Shown piece after piece: positions 1 to 7,285 of a DNA stretch of 21,969 bases. Each line of letters opens with the position of its first letter. Within the stretch, counting starts at the first letter, position 1. The stretch is from an uncultured Acetobacter sp. (GTDB lineage Bacteria > Pseudomonadota > Alphaproteobacteria > Acetobacterales > Acetobacteraceae), in the NCBI RefSeq assembly GCF_937875265.1, contig NZ_CALLXM010000089.1:1-21969 (forward strand). Direction: 5' to 3'. The notes under the pieces are model-generated. The model ran no database searches. It was not told the origin of the DNA and was given only the letters and a program-made list of their open reading frames with translations. The position numbers and the translations under genes are program-made.

Positions 1-1281
1 CTGGGCTTTTCCACGGATGCAACCGGCACGGTTATTGAGCAGGTGGACCGCCGTGCGCATGAGGAGCAGGCCGCTAACTCGTTTGATACCGCGCTGGGCG
101 ACACGCAACGCGTGAACCTAGCTCTGATAACCATTGCCAGCCAGGAGCGCTCTGTTCTGCTGGACCTGTTCCGTATTCAGGGCCTGTCCCGCCGGGTGAT
201 GGAAACGCTTCTGCGGTCTTCTGAAGCGGCGATTGATGGCGCACGGCTGGAAGGGCGTCTGGGCTATGTCCGCGCACTGCGCAGACGTTTGAGTCCCTCC
301 CTGCGCTTTAAGGCCGCGCAGTGGATCCATAAGAATTTGCGCATCGACCGGCCTTTGATGCTGTGCATGGCCGAGCGTTTTGAAATGCTGATGGTGGCCC
401 ATTTTGTGTCCATCTCACTCACCCGCTTTATGAGCGAGCGGCTGGAGCCCACGCTTGGCAGCCGTATTGGTGAGGTTGTGGCGGAGGTGCTTCAGCGGCA
501 GCGCAAGCTGCTGGATGAGGCGTTGGAAACCCTGCGGCTGCATTATCATGGCTATTCAGAAGCGTTGGAAAATCGGATTTTCCGGCAGATTGTTCTGCGG
601 CTGGAAGGCGAAGAGTATGACTCTCTGCTGGCAGAATCCCTGATCAGCGATGAGCTGAACCGTGAGCTTTTAAAAGAGCTGGAACGCCGCCGCCACCGGC
701 TGGACAAGCCGCTGAGTTTTGACCTGCGCAGCGGGATTGAAACGCGCCTGAAGCATGCTGCCGTTTTCCGGGGCCTGCCCAATGCGGAACTGCATGATCT
801 GGCAACCACAACGTCTCTGCGCTTTGTGGCCCCGCAGGAGCTGATCTGCCGCCGTGGGCGCAAAATTCGCCACATCTATTTCATTAGTGCTGGGCTGGCA
901 GAGGCGCATGTTGCGGAGCGGGATATTCTCTACGGAGCAGGCGATCTGATTGGTGCTCTTTCCACCATTGGCAACGAGCGGTGCCCGGCCAATATCCGCG
1001 CTGTGCAGTTCGGGCACTTCATGGTTATTAGTGCCTCACGTTTCCGGCGCCTGGTGGAGGAATATCCACTGGTGCTGGAAAACATTGAAAAGCTGCGGCG
1101 CAAGCGCGAGGAAGGCGAACGCGCTATTAAGTTGGTACCTGGTGCGGACGCGGCCAATAAAGACAGTGAACGTCCCGGCGTGGCAGCAAGAGCTTTGCTG
1201 GGGCTGGATAGTAAGATGCCAGTTTATCCTTCCGCAGCATCGTCTCACGATCCAGTTGATACCTCAGAATCTCCTTCTTAA
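1..1281 (+). CDS. Cation/proton antiporter (NhaP/SOS1-like), C-terminal part, with cyclic-nucleotide-binding-like domain; 5' truncated
   Basis: The reading frame is open from base 1 without a stop, so this is the 3' part (426 residues) of a gene that starts upstream; the GTG at 43 is only an internal codon. No transmembrane segments remain. Residues about 30-235 are helical and charged and resemble the cytoplasmic tail of bacterial NhaP-type antiporters (for example the stretch ending in LLKELERRR). Residues about 250-364 fit a cyclic-nucleotide-binding (CAP-type) beta barrel, with the run LKHAAVFRGLPNAEL, then IYFISAGLAEAHV, then GDLIGALSTIG. The phosphate-binding cassette is degenerate: the FGE Glu is absent and the Arg is not in its usual place, so nucleotide binding is doubtful. 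By family, the whole protein would exchange Na+ or K+ for protons across the inner membrane. The antiporter assignment rests on the tail only; another CNBD-containing membrane protein is possible. Confidence 0.68.
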   Translation: MGFSTDATGTVIEQVDRRAHEEQAANSFDTALGDTQRVNLALITIASQERSVLLDLFRIQGLSRRVMETLLRSSEAAIDGARLEGRLGYVRALRRRLSPSLRFKAAQWIHKNLRIDRPLMLCMAERFEMLMVAHFVSISLTRFMSERLEPTLGSRIGEVVAEVLQRQRKLLDEALETLRLHYHGYSEALENRIFRQIVLRLEGEEYDSLLAESLISDELNRELLKELERRRHRLDKPLSFDLRSGIETRLKHAAVFRGLPNAELHDLATTTSLRFVAPQELICRRGRKIRHIYFISAGLAEAHVAERDILYGAGDLIGALSTIGNERCPANIRAVQFGHFMVISASRFRRLVEEYPLVLENIEKLRRKREEGERAIKLVPGADAANKDSERPGVAARALLGLDSKMPVYPSAASSHDPVDTSESPS

Positions 1282-1328
1282 GGATGCGTGGGTTTGGTCG
1301 CTTTCTCACAAGAACTGCAGGGTATGAA

Positions 1329-2003
1329 TTACGTGGCGGTCAAGCCCTCTGTAAGCTCAGAGAGCCAAGGTGATACGTCATCAATTTTTACCGTGTGGCT
1401 GTGTGCTGCGTAGTACTCTCCGACGGTTCGAAACGTTTCGCCAAAGCGCTTAAAGAACATGGTGTGCAGTTTGTTATTTCTGCTTAGAATACTCGAGAGA
1501 GATCGATTACTCTGTAAAAATTTAAGAGCGTGCTTGGTTTCAAGCAGGTAGAGATGTTTTTTCTTCTTGGTGGGGTCTTCTGCAAGTAGAAAATAATCTT
1601 TGAACACACCATTCTGGCGAATAGATTCTGCACCGCCACGCCATGTGATGAATTTGAACTCTGCAACACGAAGGTTGGTTTCAAGGTCAAATTTACGCCC
1701 GGTATTTCCTGCACCGAGCGATACATATTCGACTTTTTCGCCAGTTTCGAGGATATGCGGAAGACACAATAAAATACCTAGTGCATGAATGGTGACATTG
1801 ATCTGGCCTGCCAGCCGCTTCATTTCGGCTGCGGCACTAAGAGTGTCACGATCAATGCCAGCATTTTCCAGAAAATTGGCGCTGCTTTGTGCCGTCGTGC
1901 CTTGTGCCATGCCCTCAATTCTGGACAGGGTCTGTGTCATGCTCGGGCCAGTGAAACGAGCAACCAATTCATGGATATCGGCAAGGCTGGCCGTCATTTT
2001 CAT
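1329..2003 (-). CDS. Conserved-looking hypothetical protein, possible PD-(D/E)XK nuclease-like fold
   Basis: A 224-residue soluble protein that I do not recognise by name. Residues 1-80 are mostly helical. A beta-rich core follows with the pattern D106-x8-E115-F-K117 in the stretch GRKFDLETNLRVAEFKFI, which is the spacing of a PD-(D/E)XK nuclease active site (D, then ExK on the next strand). A second strand reads KHLYLLET near 149-156. No signal peptide or membrane segment is seen. The gene is clearly more AT-rich than its neighbours and uses codons such as AGA, ATA and TTA, hinting at transfer. The ATG at 2003 has no evident Shine-Dalgarno sequence; a second in-frame ATG lies at 1997. It converges on the antiporter gene 47 bp away and lies downstream of hdeD on the same strand, separated by a 13-bp inverted repeat. 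The nuclease idea is inference from one motif; function unknown. Confidence 0.7.
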   Translation of the reverse strand: MKMTASLADIHELVARFTGPSMTQTLSRIEGMAQGTTAQSSANFLENAGIDRDTLSAAAEMKRLAGQINVTIHALGILLCLPHILETGEKVEYVSLGAGNTGRKFDLETNLRVAEFKFITWRGGAESIRQNGVFKDYFLLAEDPTKKKKHLYLLETKHALKFLQSNRSLSSILSRNNKLHTMFFKRFGETFRTVGEYYAAHSHTVKIDDVSPWLSELTEGLTAT

Positions 2004-2065
2004 ATGTTTTGAGCATGGGAGGTCATGAGCGATGGTTTTAAAGGGCGTCTTAGGGTTTTCACAAG

Positions 2066-2102
2066 ATCTCAGGCATAATTTTGTGTTTTTTATGCCTGAG
2101 AT
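2066..2102. repeat. 13-bp perfect inverted repeat in the gap between hdeD and the hypothetical gene
   Basis: Arms at 2066-2078 (ATCTCAGGCATAA) and 2090-2102 are exact reverse complements around an 11-nt T-rich spacer. On either strand the outer flank lacks a U-run, so it is not a textbook intrinsic terminator. It could still end hdeD transcription, or act as an operator for the gene at 1329-2003, whose start lies 62 bp away. The rest of the 133-bp gap shows nothing else. Confidence 0.7.
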
Positions 2103-2136
2103 ACGTGCGCTTTACGGCTGAAAGAGGCTTTGTCGT

Positions 2137-2685
2137 TTACAGGCGACGGATAGCTGGCTGAGCGCCGGATTGACGTAAGGCTAAGCCGAACTGAACCCAG
2201 CCAATACCGCTTGTAATCAGTTCAACACCAACAAAGGTACCAATCAGCCACAGGCCGGACCAGGGGAGCGTGAAATACAGGCACAGGCCAACCACCAGAC
2301 TGATCAGACCGCTGGCCAGCACAATACTCCAGCCGGGCAGGCTACGATACTGGATGGCCATGATGCTGCGCATGACGCCGACAACAATAAAGCATGCTGC
2401 GGCAAAGAGCGTGATCATCACGGAACCGGCTGCAGGTTCTTCAATAATCATGCCGCCCGCAACAATATAAAGCAGGCCAAACAGCGCTGAAAACAGAACA
2501 CCGCCCCAGTCCCGCACGGCAAACGAATGAGCAATCTGAAAGGCGCCAGCAATAATCAGCAGCATGCCAATAAAAATTGTACTGGCTAGCGTGACGGAAA
2601 TAGCATCCACACAGGCAATAAAGCCCAGAGCAATAAGCACCGCACCCAGAGCGACAAACAGCGCCCATTTTTTAGAAAATGGCAT
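2137..2685 (-). CDS. hdeD: HdeD-family (DUF308) acid-resistance membrane protein
   Basis: A 182-residue inner-membrane protein with about six hydrophobic helices (roughly 7-29, 33-53, 62-81, 86-108, 116-136 and 142-165) and short loops. This is the layout and length of the HdeD/DUF308 family (E. coli HdeD is about 190 residues). The repeated motif of small residues and Gly in the helices, such as the run AGAFQIAHSF and the internally similar second half, is typical of the family, which arises from repeated two-helix units. In E. coli HdeD is linked to acid resistance at high cell density; the mechanism is not known. A role in acid tolerance suits an acetic acid producer, but that is inference. 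The start at 2685 is supported by AAGGA about 9 nt upstream. It is a single gene, divergent from rpsD. Confidence 0.88.
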   Translation of the reverse strand: MPFSKKWALFVALGAVLIALGFIACVDAISVTLASTIFIGMLLIIAGAFQIAHSFAVRDWGGVLFSALFGLLYIVAGGMIIEEPAAGSVMITLFAAACFIVVGVMRSIMAIQYRSLPGWSIVLASGLISLVVGLCLYFTLPWSGLWLIGTFVGVELITSGIGWVQFGLALRQSGAQPAIRRL

Positions 2686-2715
2686 GGCGGATTTTCCTTA
2701 TTCTTTACGGTTATT

Positions 2716-2746
2716 TGTATAGATCAATGTACAATCTAGAGCACAA
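2716..2746 (-). promoter_or_regulatory. Possible hdeD promoter
   Basis: On the minus strand TTGTGC (2746-2741) is followed after 19 nt by TATACA (2721-2716), in an AT-rich stretch just upstream of hdeD. The spacing is long and this is a weak call; the local AT-richness against a GC-rich background is the main support. Confidence 0.28.
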
Positions 2747-2837
2747 AGTGTGGGAATACTATCTATAAAGGCTATGTTGTCCTGTACGAAAACAGGTGGC
2801 TCTGCTGTCCGGCAGGCACGGGCAGGGCTGTGCTGAG

Positions 2838-2866
2838 TTGACAGGAAGCCCCTCTTTCCGTAATGG
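2838..2866 (+). promoter_or_regulatory. Likely rpsD promoter (sigma-70 type)
   Basis: A perfect -35 box TTGACA (2838-2843) is separated by exactly 17 nt from TAATGG (2861-2866), a partial -10 match. It points toward rpsD and would give a 5' untranslated leader of roughly 165-170 nt. Confidence 0.5.
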
Positions 2867-3040
2867 CTGCTCCCATTGCCGGGAATGTGGACAGGACGGC
2901 CGATGCAGGTGGACAGATGCTCCCGCCTGCCGGTGATACGGACTGCGCCCGCTCTGATCCACGGTGGACAGAGACTACCGGCACCATGATGAAGCACAGA
3001 ACACCGTGTTTCGCGCAGACAGAGAAGAGAAGAGCGCCCT
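2867..3040 (+). other. rpsD 5' leader region with three GTGGACAG copies
   Basis: This occupies most of the 355-bp gene-free gap between hdeD and rpsD. It holds three exact copies of GTGGACAG at 2887-2894, 2909-2916 and 2964-2971. No credible coding region is seen on either strand. A leader of this length before a primary rRNA-binding protein gene leaves room for S4-style autogenous control, but I see no match to a known S4 leader structure. Confidence 0.4.
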
Positions 3041-3658
3041 ATGAGTAAGCGCCTCGAGAGCAAATACAAGATTAACCGACGCCTCGGCGTTAACCTGTGG
3101 GGCCGCGCTAAGTCCCCGGTTAACCGTCGTGAATACGGTCCCGGTCAGCATGGTCAGCGCCGTAAAGGCAAGCCGTCTGATTACTCTGTCCAGCTGATGG
3201 CGAAGCAGAAGCTGAAGGGTTACTACGGTAACATCAGCGAAAAGCAGTTCCGTCGCTATTATCAGGAAGCCGTGCGTCGTAAGGGCGATACGTCTGAAAA
3301 CCTGATCAACCTGCTCGAGCGTCGTCTGGATGCGGTTATCTACCGCATGAAGTTCGCCATCACGCCGTTCGCTGCTCGTCAGTTCATCAGCCACGGCCAT
3401 ATCATGGTCAATGGCCGCAAAGTGAACATCCCCTCATTCCTGGTGCGGGATGGTGATGTGATCGAAGTGCGTGAAAAGTCCAAGCAGCTGGCCATCGTGC
3501 TGGATGCTACGCAGACAGGTGAACGCGACGTTCCGGAATACATGGACGTTGATCACCGTCAGATGAAGGGCACGTTCGTCCGTGGTCCGAAGTTCGCTGA
3601 TGTGCCGTATCCGGTGCAGATGGAACCGAACCTGGTGGTCGAATACTACTCTCGTTAA
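3041..3658 (+). CDS. rpsD: 30S ribosomal protein S4
   Basis: The 205-residue protein matches bacterial S4 from end to end and has the standard length. It begins with MSKRLESKYKINRRLG, carries the conserved basic run EYGPGQHGQRRKGKPSDY (residues 31-48), and has an S4 RNA-binding domain at about 95-157 (LERRLDAVIYRM, then SHGHIMVNGRKVNIPS). It ends in EPNLVVEYYSR. This is the zinc-free form, since the N-terminal cysteine cluster of some S4 proteins is absent. S4 binds 16S rRNA early and nucleates assembly of the small-subunit body; in many bacteria it also represses its own mRNA. The gene stands alone with its own promoter and terminator rather than in the alpha operon. Upstream of the ATG there is only a purine-rich AGAGAAGAGAAG stretch as ribosome-binding site. 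Confidence 0.98.
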   Translation: MSKRLESKYKINRRLGVNLWGRAKSPVNRREYGPGQHGQRRKGKPSDYSVQLMAKQKLKGYYGNISEKQFRRYYQEAVRRKGDTSENLINLLERRLDAVIYRMKFAITPFAARQFISHGHIMVNGRKVNIPSFLVRDGDVIEVREKSKQLAIVLDATQTGERDVPEYMDVDHRQMKGTFVRGPKFADVPYPVQMEPNLVVEYYSR

Positions 3659-3684
3659 TCGGCGCTTCGGCCCGATTTGTGCAG

Positions 3685-3727
3685 CGCCGGGTGGAGGGTC
3701 CCCTCTCCACCCGGCGTTTGCCGTTTT
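3685..3727 (+). terminator. Intrinsic terminator of rpsD
   Basis: A 12-bp GC-rich stem (3685-3696 with 3705-3716, CGCCGGGTGGAG and its complement) around an 8-nt loop is followed by TTTGCCGTTTT. It lies between rpsD and prfC, so prfC probably needs its own promoter or read-through. Confidence 0.85.
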
Positions 3728-3759
3728 AACCCGTATCTTTCCCAGCCGGATTGTCTGTT

Positions 3760-5307
3760 ATGTCTGAAGCGCTCGCCACTGACCTCAGCACGGAAATTGC
3801 CCGCCGTCGTACGTTTGCGATCATCTCGCATCCAGATGCTGGTAAAACCACGCTTACGGAACGGATCCTGCGTGCAGGCGGGGCCATTCAGCTTGCCGGG
3901 AATGTGCGGGCCAAAGGGGAGCGGCGGCGCACCCGGTCTGACTGGATGTCTATTGAGCGCGACCGCGGGATTTCCGTCGTCAGCTCCGTCATGACCTTTG
4001 AATATGGCGGGTGTATTTTCAACCTACTTGATACACCGGGCCATGAAGACTTCTCGGAAGATACCTACCGCACCCTGACAGCCGTTGATTCTGCCGTGAT
4101 GGTGATTGACGCCGCAAAAGGCATTGAGGACCGGACGCGTAAACTGTTCGAAATCTGCCGCCTGCGCGATATCCCCATCGTGACGTTCATCAACAAAATG
4201 GACCGTGAGGCGCAGGACCCGTTTGCGCTACTGGATGAAATTGCGTCCGCTCTTGCGCTGGATACATCTCCCGCAACATGGCCGGTAGGCCGTGCCGCCG
4301 GGTTTGTGGGCACGTATGACCTGCGGACTAAAGAGCTGCACACGCAGCACACGCTGGCACAGTCCGACCCGCGCATGGTGCAGCTTTCTGAAGAACTGGA
4401 GCTGGTGGAAGCCGCTCTGCCACAGTTTGACCGGGAATCCTTTGATGCCGGGCATCTGACGCCGGTTTTCTTCGGGAGCGCCATGAAGGAAATTGGCGTG
4501 ACGGACCTTTTGAATGCGCTGGTCGCGTTTGGGCCGTCCCCCCGAAATCAGGTTGCGGAAACCCGCACGGTCAAAGCGGACGAGCCGGGAATGACGGCGC
4601 TTGTTTTCAAAATTCAGGCCAATATGGATCCTAACCATCGGGATCGTATTGCTTTTGCCCGGATTTGCTCAGGCAAGCTGACGCGCGGCATGCGCCTGCG
4701 CCATAGCCGCACAGGCAAAAGCTTTGCCGTGCATACGCCGCAGTTCTTTTTTGCACGGGACCGTCAGCTGGCGGAAGAGGCCTTTGCGGGTGACGTAGTG
4801 GGTATCCCCAACCACGGTACGCTGCGCATTGGCGATACGCTGACAGAGAATGAAGACCTCAAATTTACCGGTGTGCCGCATTTTGCTCCGGAAATTCTGC
4901 GTCGCGTCCGGCTGGATGACGCCATGAAGGCCAAGAAGCTGAAACAGGCGCTCACGCAGCTTGCCGAAGAAGGGGTAGTGCAGCTCTTCAAACCGCAGGA
5001 TGGCGCGCAGCCGATTGTGGGCGTAGTGGGCACGCTTCAGCTCGACGTGCTTCAGGCGCGGCTGAAAGCGGAATATGGGGTGTCGATCGGGTTTGATGCC
5101 GTACCGTTCTCTCTGGCTCGCTGGGTGACCGGCACGCGTGAGAAAATTGAAGATTTTGCAATGGCGAATCGCTCCGCCATGGCGGATGATCTGGATGATG
5201 ATCCGGTGTTTCTCGCGACTTCAGCATTCATGATGCGCCGTACGCAGGAACAGAACCCGGATATTACCTTCCACGATATCAAACAGATCGGGATTGAAAT
5301 TAAATAA
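3760..5307 (+). CDS. prfC: Peptide chain release factor 3 (RF3), translational GTPase
   Basis: A 515-residue protein, close to the usual 525-530 of RF3. The GTPase motifs are intact: P-loop SHPDAGKTT at 23-31, switch II DTPGHEDF at 91-98 and NKMD at 145-148. The segment RAKGERRRTRSDWMSIERDRGISV is the RF3-type switch I that separates it from EF-G. Elongation-factor domain II and the RF3 C-terminal domain follow. RF3 is a cytoplasmic GTPase that recycles RF1/RF2 from the ribosome after peptide release. I chose ATG at 3760; an in-frame TTG at 3751 would add three residues, but neither has a strong Shine-Dalgarno sequence. It converges on the Nudix gene with only 12 bp between the stop codons and no terminator hairpin there. 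Confidence 0.97.
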   Translation: MSEALATDLSTEIARRRTFAIISHPDAGKTTLTERILRAGGAIQLAGNVRAKGERRRTRSDWMSIERDRGISVVSSVMTFEYGGCIFNLLDTPGHEDFSEDTYRTLTAVDSAVMVIDAAKGIEDRTRKLFEICRLRDIPIVTFINKMDREAQDPFALLDEIASALALDTSPATWPVGRAAGFVGTYDLRTKELHTQHTLAQSDPRMVQLSEELELVEAALPQFDRESFDAGHLTPVFFGSAMKEIGVTDLLNALVAFGPSPRNQVAETRTVKADEPGMTALVFKIQANMDPNHRDRIAFARICSGKLTRGMRLRHSRTGKSFAVHTPQFFFARDRQLAEEAFAGDVVGIPNHGTLRIGDTLTENEDLKFTGVPHFAPEILRRVRLDDAMKAKKLKQALTQLAEEGVVQLFKPQDGAQPIVGVVGTLQLDVLQARLKAEYGVSIGFDAVPFSLARWVTGTREKIEDFAMANRSAMADDLDDDPVFLATSAFMMRRTQEQNPDITFHDIKQIGIEIK

Positions 5308-5319
5308 TCCCGTCTGGTG

Positions 5320-6057
5320 TTAGGGCGCCAGATTTGCAGCCAGCAGGGCGCGGGAGGTTGGGAGCAGGTCTGGCCGTTTTAGCCAGTCCGCAATCTCTGC
5401 GTGAGGTACCAGTGCGAGCTGGTCATATTCCTGATTGGCAGAGTTTTTCCAGCATGCCTCAACCGCGCTGAAAGAGAGCGCGGTACGCATGGGGATGCCA
5501 ATATCCAGAATACGGGTGCCCGGATGGCGGGCAATAAGCCGCGGCGGCCCGATGGTCAGGCTTTCCGCTTTCAGGCCAAGTTCTTCCTCAGCTTCCGCTA
5601 AAAGCTGCTCGTCCAGATGCACAGCTGTGCTTTCCCCGCGGCGTTCAATGCTGCCAGCTGGCGGACTTTGCCAGAAATTCCCCTGATACAAAGATGAAGG
5701 GTGCCGGCGGCCCAGAATATAGCCTTCGGGTGTTTCCAAAAGGCCGATGACGGCAAGCGGCTGTAAACGCAGTTGCGCAAACAAGGCAGGCTTTTTCATC
5801 TGGGCAAGAACAGAGCGGTAATCTGTCCAGTGGCCGGAAATTCCTGTGCGGGTCACGCGGTCAGCTGAAAACACGCAGCCATTAAAAAGGGTAGGGGTTT
5901 TCCGGCAGGCTTCTGCCCAGATCCGGGTGATATCCGCCTCGGCTTCCGGTGTGTGCCGGGACACAAGTTCTGTGGTGGTGACCGTGCAGGACGGAGAGAG
6001 CCGGAGGAGAGGCCATTGGCCGGAAAAGCTGGGTATCATACGGGCTATGATACGCAT
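5320..6057 (-). CDS. Nudix hydrolase with divergent Nudix box
   Basis: A 245-residue protein with a Nudix fold in its second half. The first strand reads LAVIGLLETPEGYILGRR (101-118), followed by NFWQSPPAGSIERRGES and then LLAEAEEELGL (152-162). The Nudix box is changed: the REUxEExGU part lacks its Arg (Ala154 instead) though E155, E158 and E159 remain, and the Gly-to-Glu spacing is one longer than usual. This layout recalls the NUDT22-like and other atypical Nudix enzymes that cleave nucleotide-sugar diphosphates; the substrate here is unknown. The N-terminal 100 residues are a separate accessory region. Start choice is uncertain: ATG at 6057, TTG at 6066 or ATG at 6039 are possible and none has a good ribosome-binding site. 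Confidence 0.82.
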   Translation of the reverse strand: MRIIARMIPSFSGQWPLLRLSPSCTVTTTELVSRHTPEAEADITRIWAEACRKTPTLFNGCVFSADRVTRTGISGHWTDYRSVLAQMKKPALFAQLRLQPLAVIGLLETPEGYILGRRHPSSLYQGNFWQSPPAGSIERRGESTAVHLDEQLLAEAEEELGLKAESLTIGPPRLIARHPGTRILDIGIPMRTALSFSAVEACWKNSANQEYDQLALVPHAEIADWLKRPDLLPTSRALLAANLAP

Positions 6058-6110
6058 CACATTCAAAGATGTGCAAAGGAACTGCTCTTTAAAACACCAG
6101 AGGCAGCTAG

Positions 6111-6151
6111 AAAAAAACGGGAGGCGGACAGAGCCCGGTCTCCCGTTTTTT
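6111..6151. terminator. Bidirectional intrinsic terminator downstream of isocitrate dehydrogenase
   Basis: The stem ACGGGAG (6117-6123) pairs with CTCCCGT (6140-6146), flanked by A7 on the left and T6 on the right. On the minus strand it follows the isocitrate dehydrogenase stop by about 10 nt with a good U-run, which is its probable use. It also separates that gene from the Nudix gene. Confidence 0.85.
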
Positions 6152-6160
6152 AAGAAAGGC

Positions 6161-7192
6161 TTAGACCAGCTGCTGTTTCAGAGCGGCTGTCAGATCTTTG
6201 GTCGACGCATTGCCGCCCAGATCCTTCGTGCGGACTGTACCTTCCGTAATGACCTTTTTGATAGCGTGGTCAATACGGTCAGCCAGATCCTGACGGCCAA
6301 TATGCTGGAGCATCATGACTGCTGCCAGCAGCAGGGCCAGCGGGTTGGCAATGCCCTGTCCGGCAATGTCCGGCGCAGAGCCGTGCACAGCTTCAAACAC
6401 AGCGGCTTTTTCACCAATGTTTGCGCCCGGAGCCATGCCCAGACCACCAACAAGGCCCGCCGTGAGGTCAGACAGAATGTCACCAAACAGGTTGGTAGTG
6501 ACAATCACGTCAAACTGCCACGGGTTGAGCACCAGCTGCATGGCGCAGGCATCCACAATCCGCTCGTTAAAGGCGATGCGGCCTTTGTATTCCTCAGCAA
6601 CCTTACGGCCTTCTTCAAGGAAGAGCCCGGTCAGCAGTTTGAGGATGTTGGCTTTGTGGACGATGGTAACCGTCTTGCGGTTGTTTTTGAGCGCATACTC
6701 AAAAGCAAATTTCACAATACGGCGGCACTCAACGCGGGAGTTGAAGCCGGTGCTCAGGGCAATGCCCTTAGGATCGTCACCAACTGGAACATAGTGTTCC
6801 ATTGCAGCGTAGTAGCCTTCAAGATTTTCACGGAACAGGACCAGATCAATCTTGTCGAACTTGCCACCAGGCACAATGGTTTTGGTGGGGCGCAGGTTGG
6901 CGAATAGCCCGAATTCCTGACGCAGCGTCACGTTGATCGACTTAAAGCCGCCGCCAACCGGTGTGGTCAGCGGACCTTTAAGAGCAAGACCCGTACGGCG
7001 GATGCTCTCAATGGTTTCTTTGGGTAGCGGGTCATTGACCGCATCCACCCCGGCCATGCCGGCAAGCTGGCGGTCCCATTCAAAGGGGGCCCCGACTGCA
7101 TCAAGAAGTTCGATAACTGATTCAACAATCTCAGGGCCGATCCCGTCACCGGCGATAAGAGTGGTGGGGATGGTTTTGCTGTTTGTCGTCAT
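6161..7192 (-). CDS. Isocitrate dehydrogenase, NAD-dependent type (isocitrate/isopropylmalate dehydrogenase family)
   Basis: A 343-residue beta-decarboxylating dehydrogenase. It shows IAGDGIGPEI at 13-22, the substrate-loop signature TTPVGGGFKSINVTLRQ (76-92, with the isocitrate-contacting Ser/Asn/Arg set), RENLEGYY at 121-128, catalytic K180 and NLFGDILSDL at 234-243. The cofactor loop reads HGSAPDIAGQGIANP (270-284). Asp275 stands where NADP-type enzymes carry Lys (HGTAPKYAG), which points to NAD+. The length and signature fit the short NAD-IDH group related to the eukaryotic mitochondrial enzyme. It converts isocitrate to 2-oxoglutarate in the TCA cycle in the cytoplasm. The ATG at 7192 has AAGGGAG about 9 nt upstream; an upstream TTG/ATG extension is not supported. 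It lies 93 bp after pepP. Confidence 0.9.
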   Translation of the reverse strand: MTTNSKTIPTTLIAGDGIGPEIVESVIELLDAVGAPFEWDRQLAGMAGVDAVNDPLPKETIESIRRTGLALKGPLTTPVGGGFKSINVTLRQEFGLFANLRPTKTIVPGGKFDKIDLVLFRENLEGYYAAMEHYVPVGDDPKGIALSTGFNSRVECRRIVKFAFEYALKNNRKTVTIVHKANILKLLTGLFLEEGRKVAEEYKGRIAFNERIVDACAMQLVLNPWQFDVIVTTNLFGDILSDLTAGLVGGLGMAPGANIGEKAAVFEAVHGSAPDIAGQGIANPLALLLAAVMMLQHIGRQDLADRIDHAIKKVITEGTVRTKDLGGNASTKDLTAALKQQLV

Positions 7193-7285
7193 TCTGGAAG
7201 CTCCCTTCACTTCGCAGCTTTTCTGCTCTTCTTCGGCCAAGCAGGCGATTCCCAATTGCGTGACCTGTTGCAAAAACCGTCTCTC

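Noticed and set aside
1418..1440. GGTTCGAAAC resembling a tRNA T-loop
   Set aside because: No cloverleaf can be built around it; it is inside the coding frame of the gene at 1329-2003.
2698..3069. Minus-strand open frame of 123 codons in the hdeD-rpsD gap
   Set aside because: It has low-complexity, Cys/Arg/His-rich translation, no ribosome-binding site, and overlaps the rpsD promoter, leader and start codon on the other strand.
5846..6907. Plus-strand open frame of 353 codons
   Set aside because: It runs antisense across the start of the Nudix gene, through the bidirectional terminator and into isocitrate dehydrogenase, so it is not a real gene.
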